Of a DNA stretch of 8,156 bases, positions 5,988 through 8,156 are shown piece after piece (the first letter of the stretch is position 1; each line of letters opens with the position of its first letter). The stretch is from OMOG01 sp041485845. GTDB taxonomy: Bacteria > Acidobacteriota > Terriglobia > Bryobacterales > Bryobacteraceae. Both the position numbers and the translations under genes were made by a program. The stretch covers positions 1-8,156 of the forward strand of contig JBGPKH010000403.1 in NCBI GenBank assembly GCA_041485845.1, written 5' to 3'. The notes under the pieces were generated by a model. It was not told the DNA's origin, ran no database searches, and saw nothing but the letters and a program-made list of their open reading frames with translations.

Positions 5988-7129
5988 GAACGCACCAGCA
6001 GATCGAGATGGTCTTCCAGGGCGGACAGAGCGGTGTGGACGTCGTCCATCGTGTTGTAGACGTGGAAGGCGAAGCGCACGCCGTCGCGCCGCGCCGAGAC
6101 CACGATGCGCCGCTCGGTGAGCTTCGCGACCAGCGCGGGCGCGTCGTGGGAACCGAGGACCACCAGCGGACCGACGCTGTCCTGCGGGGTCTTGGACTGG
6201 ATGCCGAGATCGCGGACGCCATCGAGAAACGCGCGGGTCAGGCGTTCGATCTGCGCGGCGGCGTTGTCCATGCCGACGCCAACCAGGAGGTCCAATGCGG
6301 GCCTGGCGAAGTAGATGTTGGGAATCGCGGGCGTGCCGGTTTCGAAGCGGCGGGCGGCGGGCGCGGGGTCCAGGTGTTTGGTGTCAAACGCAAAGACGTC
6401 GCGCTGCGAAAACCAACTGGTCACCGTCGGGGTGAGCGACTCGATGAGTTCGCGGCGCACATAGAGGAACGCCAGGCCGGGCGGCCCGAGGAGATACTTC
6501 AACGTGCCGGTCACGAAGAAGTCGACGTCCAGCGCGCGGACGTCGATGGGGCGGGTTCCGCAGTCCTGATAGCCATCCAGGAACACCAGCGCGCCGTTGG
6601 CGTGGGCGATGCGGGTGATGGCGGAAACGTCGGAACGGAATCCGTTGACGAACGAGACGTGTGTCAGCGGCACGATCCGCGTGCGCTCATCGATGGCGCG
6701 CTCGTAGGATTCCGTGGGAACGGCGTTGTCGACGCCATCCAGGAACTGGACCTCGGCGCCGCGCGGCCGCTGCGCGAGCCAGATGTGTCCCATGGTAGGG
6801 AACTCGTACTCGCTCATGATGACTTTGTTGCGGCCGTCGAAACACAGCGCGTTGGCGATCGGGTTGATCCCGGCGGAGGCGCTGGTCACGATCGCGACCT
6901 CTTCCCGCTGAGCGTTGATGAAGCGCGCGAAGCCGTCGCGCAGCGCTTCATAGGCTCCCACCCACTCGGCCCAAGGGTCGGACGAGGTGCGCCAGCTCTG
7001 GGCGTACTCGCGCATCCCGGCTTCGACGGCATCGGAGAGCGCGCCCTGCGAGCAGTTGTAAAGGTAGGTCTTTTCCTGAAGGATCGGAAAGTGCGATCGC
7101 AGCTCGGAGATTTGCGCGTCGGTCAGCAT
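5984..7129 (-). CDS. Class V aminotransferase-fold PLP-dependent enzyme, kynureninase / epimerase-like
   Basis: This is a cytoplasmic PLP enzyme of the class V fold (PF00266), a family including kynureninase, cysteine desulfurase and isopenicillin-N epimerase. The 381-residue protein has SASAGIN (83-89) for cofactor phosphate binding and FLDGYQD (183-189) with D185 for the pyridine nitrogen and Q188. VTGTLKYLLGPPG (206-218) holds the probable Schiff-base K211. RFETGTPAI (261-269) is typical of the class V active-site loop. The N-terminus YLYNCSQGAL (22-31) replaces the substrate loop typical of true kynureninases, so the reaction is not certain. It is the first gene of the operon; the ATG at 7129 has GGAAG at 7138-7134, unusually close (4 bases). 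It ends in a 4-base overlap with the permease. Neighbours favour catabolism of a tryptophan-derived or modified amino acid, which is inference. Confidence 0.9.
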   Translation of the reverse strand: MLTDAQISELRSHFPILQEKTYLYNCSQGALSDAVEAGMREYAQSWRTSSDPWAEWVGAYEALRDGFARFINAQREEVAIVTSASAGINPIANALCFDGRNKVIMSEYEFPTMGHIWLAQRPRGAEVQFLDGVDNAVPTESYERAIDERTRIVPLTHVSFVNGFRSDVSAITRIAHANGALVFLDGYQDCGTRPIDVRALDVDFFVTGTLKYLLGPPGLAFLYVRRELIESLTPTVTSWFSQRDVFAFDTKHLDPAPAARRFETGTPAIPNIYFARPALDLLVGVGMDNAAAQIERLTRAFLDGVRDLGIQSKTPQDSVGPLVVLGSHDAPALVAKLTERRIVVSARRDGVRFAFHVYNTMDDVHTALSALEDHLDLLVRS

Positions 7130-7140
7130 GCGGCTTCCAT

Positions 7141-7146
7141 ACTATA
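7141..7146 (-). promoter_or_regulatory. Possible -10 element of the operon
   Basis: TATAGT reads on the reverse strand and matches 5 of 6 consensus bases. It lies 11 bases before the ATG at 7129, so the mRNA leader would be only a few bases. No good -35 is found at 16-18 bases. Weak; the real promoter could lie further upstream. Confidence 0.25.
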
Positions 7147-7159
7147 TCGCAGAAGTTCT

Positions 7160-7183
7160 GAGCCGCGACCACAAGGAGCGGTC
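7160..7183 (+). repeat. Dispersed GAGCCGCGACC...GGAGCGGTC motif, copy 2
   Basis: GAGCCGCGACC (7160-7170), ACAA, then GGAGCGGTC (7175-7183), followed by TGTTAC where copy 1 has GTGTAAC. It has the same order as at 2780-2804. It sits about 30 bases upstream of the PLP-enzyme gene, in or next to the operon promoter region. Confidence 0.6.
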
Positions 7184-7332
7184 CTGTTACAGCAGCACAA
7201 TCCGGAAGCCGGCCGAATGATACCCCGACCTTGACCTTACCCGTGCTCCGCGGCGCGGCTGACGGTGTCGTCCTGTTCTTCGGAAGGGCCAGGGGGATGC
7301 CGGCAGGAGCGAGGTAGCCGCCGCGGTCGTGG

Positions 7333-7475
7333 CCCCAATGGATAGGCGAAACGCTTCGGGGCCGCGCGCGGCCTTTTCCACTGCGCTTCCGTGGGCAGGG
7401 TAACGAGCCGGTTGGTACCCTTGCTCAGCCAGGCGCAGTACTTCCGCGCGTCGTTCCAGGAGACCCACAGTACGG
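7333..7475 (-). pseudogene. Frameshifted relic of a formylglycine-generating-enzyme-like gene
   Basis: A short reverse-strand stretch encodes the signature region of the FGE-sulfatase / SUMF1 family (PF03781): VSWNDARKYCAWLS, then LPTEAQW ending at 7378. The expected continuation EKAARGPEA is found in another frame, as if one G was lost near 7377; the following RFAYPLG (usually YPWG) returns to the first frame. Both flanks of the domain are missing, so it cannot make an active protein. Upstream in the first frame, starting at 7542, MQPTRRAILKTAPAL resembles a twin-arginine signal, so a secreted-protein start may have been joined to the fragment by deletion. The functional family oxidises a sulfatase cysteine or, in relatives, serves diverse oxygen-dependent roles. 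Confidence 0.75.
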
Positions 7476-7546
7476 TTCTCCAGTGGCGCCCGGCGGGGAG
7501 TGCCGGCGCGGTTTTCAGGATGGCGCGTCGCGTGGGCTGCATCGCA

Positions 7547-8156
7547 TCAGGAGTTGGCAATCTTCAGCATCGCGCTGGCTTGCGTGTTCTTGCCGGCCAC
7601 CGATGCGACCACCGCGTTGTCGCCATTGTTCACTCCGGGCGGCACCATCACGTTGAGCTGGTAAAGGCCCGGACCCACCAGGCCGGCAAAGGAGACGTTG
7701 GCCGCGATCCCTCCGATGGTGACGGTGACGGGATTGGTCGTAGGGTACGCGCCGGTGAAGACCGGGCCGGGATCGATGCTAATAGCGGTGGGGCCGAAAC
7801 CGGTGCCGTAGAGCTCGACGAGGTCGCCCGGCTTCACGGCCACGCCGGTGACGATGGCGCTATCGGAAACGCGAACCGCTTGCGCGTAGTTCGAGAGTGC
7901 GAACAGTCCCGGGAGCACCGGCTGCAGGTTCGCGGCAATGGCGCTCGAGGTGCCGGCGGAGTTGGTGAGGGTGACCGCGACCGAACCACTGCCGCTGTCG
8001 GCGGGCGCCAGCACGTTGACCTGCGACGGGCTGACGTAGTACACGAACGCGGGCTTGCCGCTGATCTGCACGCTCACGCCGCCGAGCGCGGTGGGCAGGG
8101 AGTTATTGACCAGGTCGGACCCCGACAGCGTGCGCGCGGAAGTCGCGAGGTTTGAC
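7547..8156 (-). CDS. C-terminal part of a Solibacter-type TIGR03437-domain protein (5' end outside window)
   Basis: The frame is open to the right edge with no stop, giving 202 visible residues; the gene must start beyond the window. An internal GTG at 8077 is not the start, because the preceding codons encode NNSLPTALGG, which continues the domain. The visible blocks (LGGVSVQISG, FVYYVSPSQVNVLAP, PGLFAL, VKPGDLVELYGTGFGP, VTIGGIAANVSFAGL, GLYQLNVMVPPGV) are characteristic of the about 215-residue C-terminal domain described from Solibacter usitatus. It is beta-rich, probably Ig-like, and found at the end of large secreted proteins with varied N-terminal regions. No catalytic residues are expected in this domain; an extracellular anchoring or sorting role is only a guess. 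TGA at 7549-7547 ends it, a few bases before the FGE relic frame. Confidence 0.9.
   Translation of the reverse strand, partial: SNLATSARTLSGSDLVNNSLPTALGGVSVQISGKPAFVYYVSPSQVNVLAPADSGSGSVAVTLTNSAGTSSAIAANLQPVLPGLFALSNYAQAVRVSDSAIVTGVAVKPGDLVELYGTGFGPTAISIDPGPVFTGAYPTTNPVTVTIGGIAANVSFAGLVGPGLYQLNVMVPPGVNNGDNAVVASVAGKNTQASAMLKIANS

Noticed and set aside
3759..6059. 766-codon + strand open frame
   Set aside because: It is antisense to the cyclase and permease, whose motifs are clear. The translation is a low-complexity mix of D, R, G, H and E typical of a high-GC shadow. Only its start within the repeat unit is of interest.
5981..7234. 417-codon + strand open frame
   Set aside because: It is antisense to the PLP enzyme gene, with shadow-like composition and no recognisable motif.
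7391..8155. 254-codon + strand open frame
   Set aside because: It is antisense to the TIGR03437-domain gene, with R/G/H/D-rich shadow composition.

Overview
The window looks like high-GC chromosomal DNA of an Acidobacteriota member close to Candidatus Solibacter / Bryobacteraceae. The main evidence is the truncated gene at the right edge. Its product carries the C-terminal domain first modelled in Solibacter usitatus (TIGR03437), with LGGVSVQISG, YYVSPSQVNV and GLYQLNVMVP blocks. The left-hand permease is also of a type I associate with soil Acidobacteriota. This taxonomic call is inference from protein style; no marker gene is present.

Layout. 1-360 is non-coding with short palindromes. 361-2565 (+) is a 734-residue APC-type amino acid permease with a soluble C-terminal domain. 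2566-3821 is a 1.25-kb gene-poor stretch, visibly more AT-rich in parts than the genes and dense in palindromes. It holds a double hairpin just after the permease, a nested inverted repeat (2696-2847), a candidate promoter (2858-2886), a hairpin series ending in a good intrinsic terminator (3286-3371), and two diverged 166-bp tandem repeat units (about 3498-3800), each built on a long perfect palindrome. 7129-3822 (-) is a tightly packed three-gene operon: class V PLP enzyme (kynureninase / cysteine-desulfurase fold), AAT-type amino acid permease, and a metal-dependent cyclase of the kynurenine-formamidase family. The first two genes overlap by 4 bases (GTGA) and the last two are 3 bases apart. 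7333-7475 (-) is a frameshifted relic of a formylglycine-generating-enzyme-like gene. 7547-8156 (-) is the 3' part of the TIGR03437-domain gene.

How the genes may work together. The operon pairs an importer for an amino-acid-like substrate with a PLP enzyme and a hydrolase whose families both occur in kynurenine metabolism. This suggests uptake and breakdown of tryptophan/kynurenine-like or other modified amino acids, but the substrate cannot be read from sequence. The left permease is a separate + strand unit, oriented towards the operon across the gene-poor stretch.

The most unusual feature is the tandem repeat pair. The units align without gaps (83 of 115 positions by hand count), yet their palindromic stems have different sequences. 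In both units the right stem arm reappears exactly 91 bases downstream, and the differences are mostly G-U-compatible, so each left arm could pair with either copy in RNA. This resembles covariation across paralogous copies and points to a possible undescribed RNA switch or structured mobile repeat.
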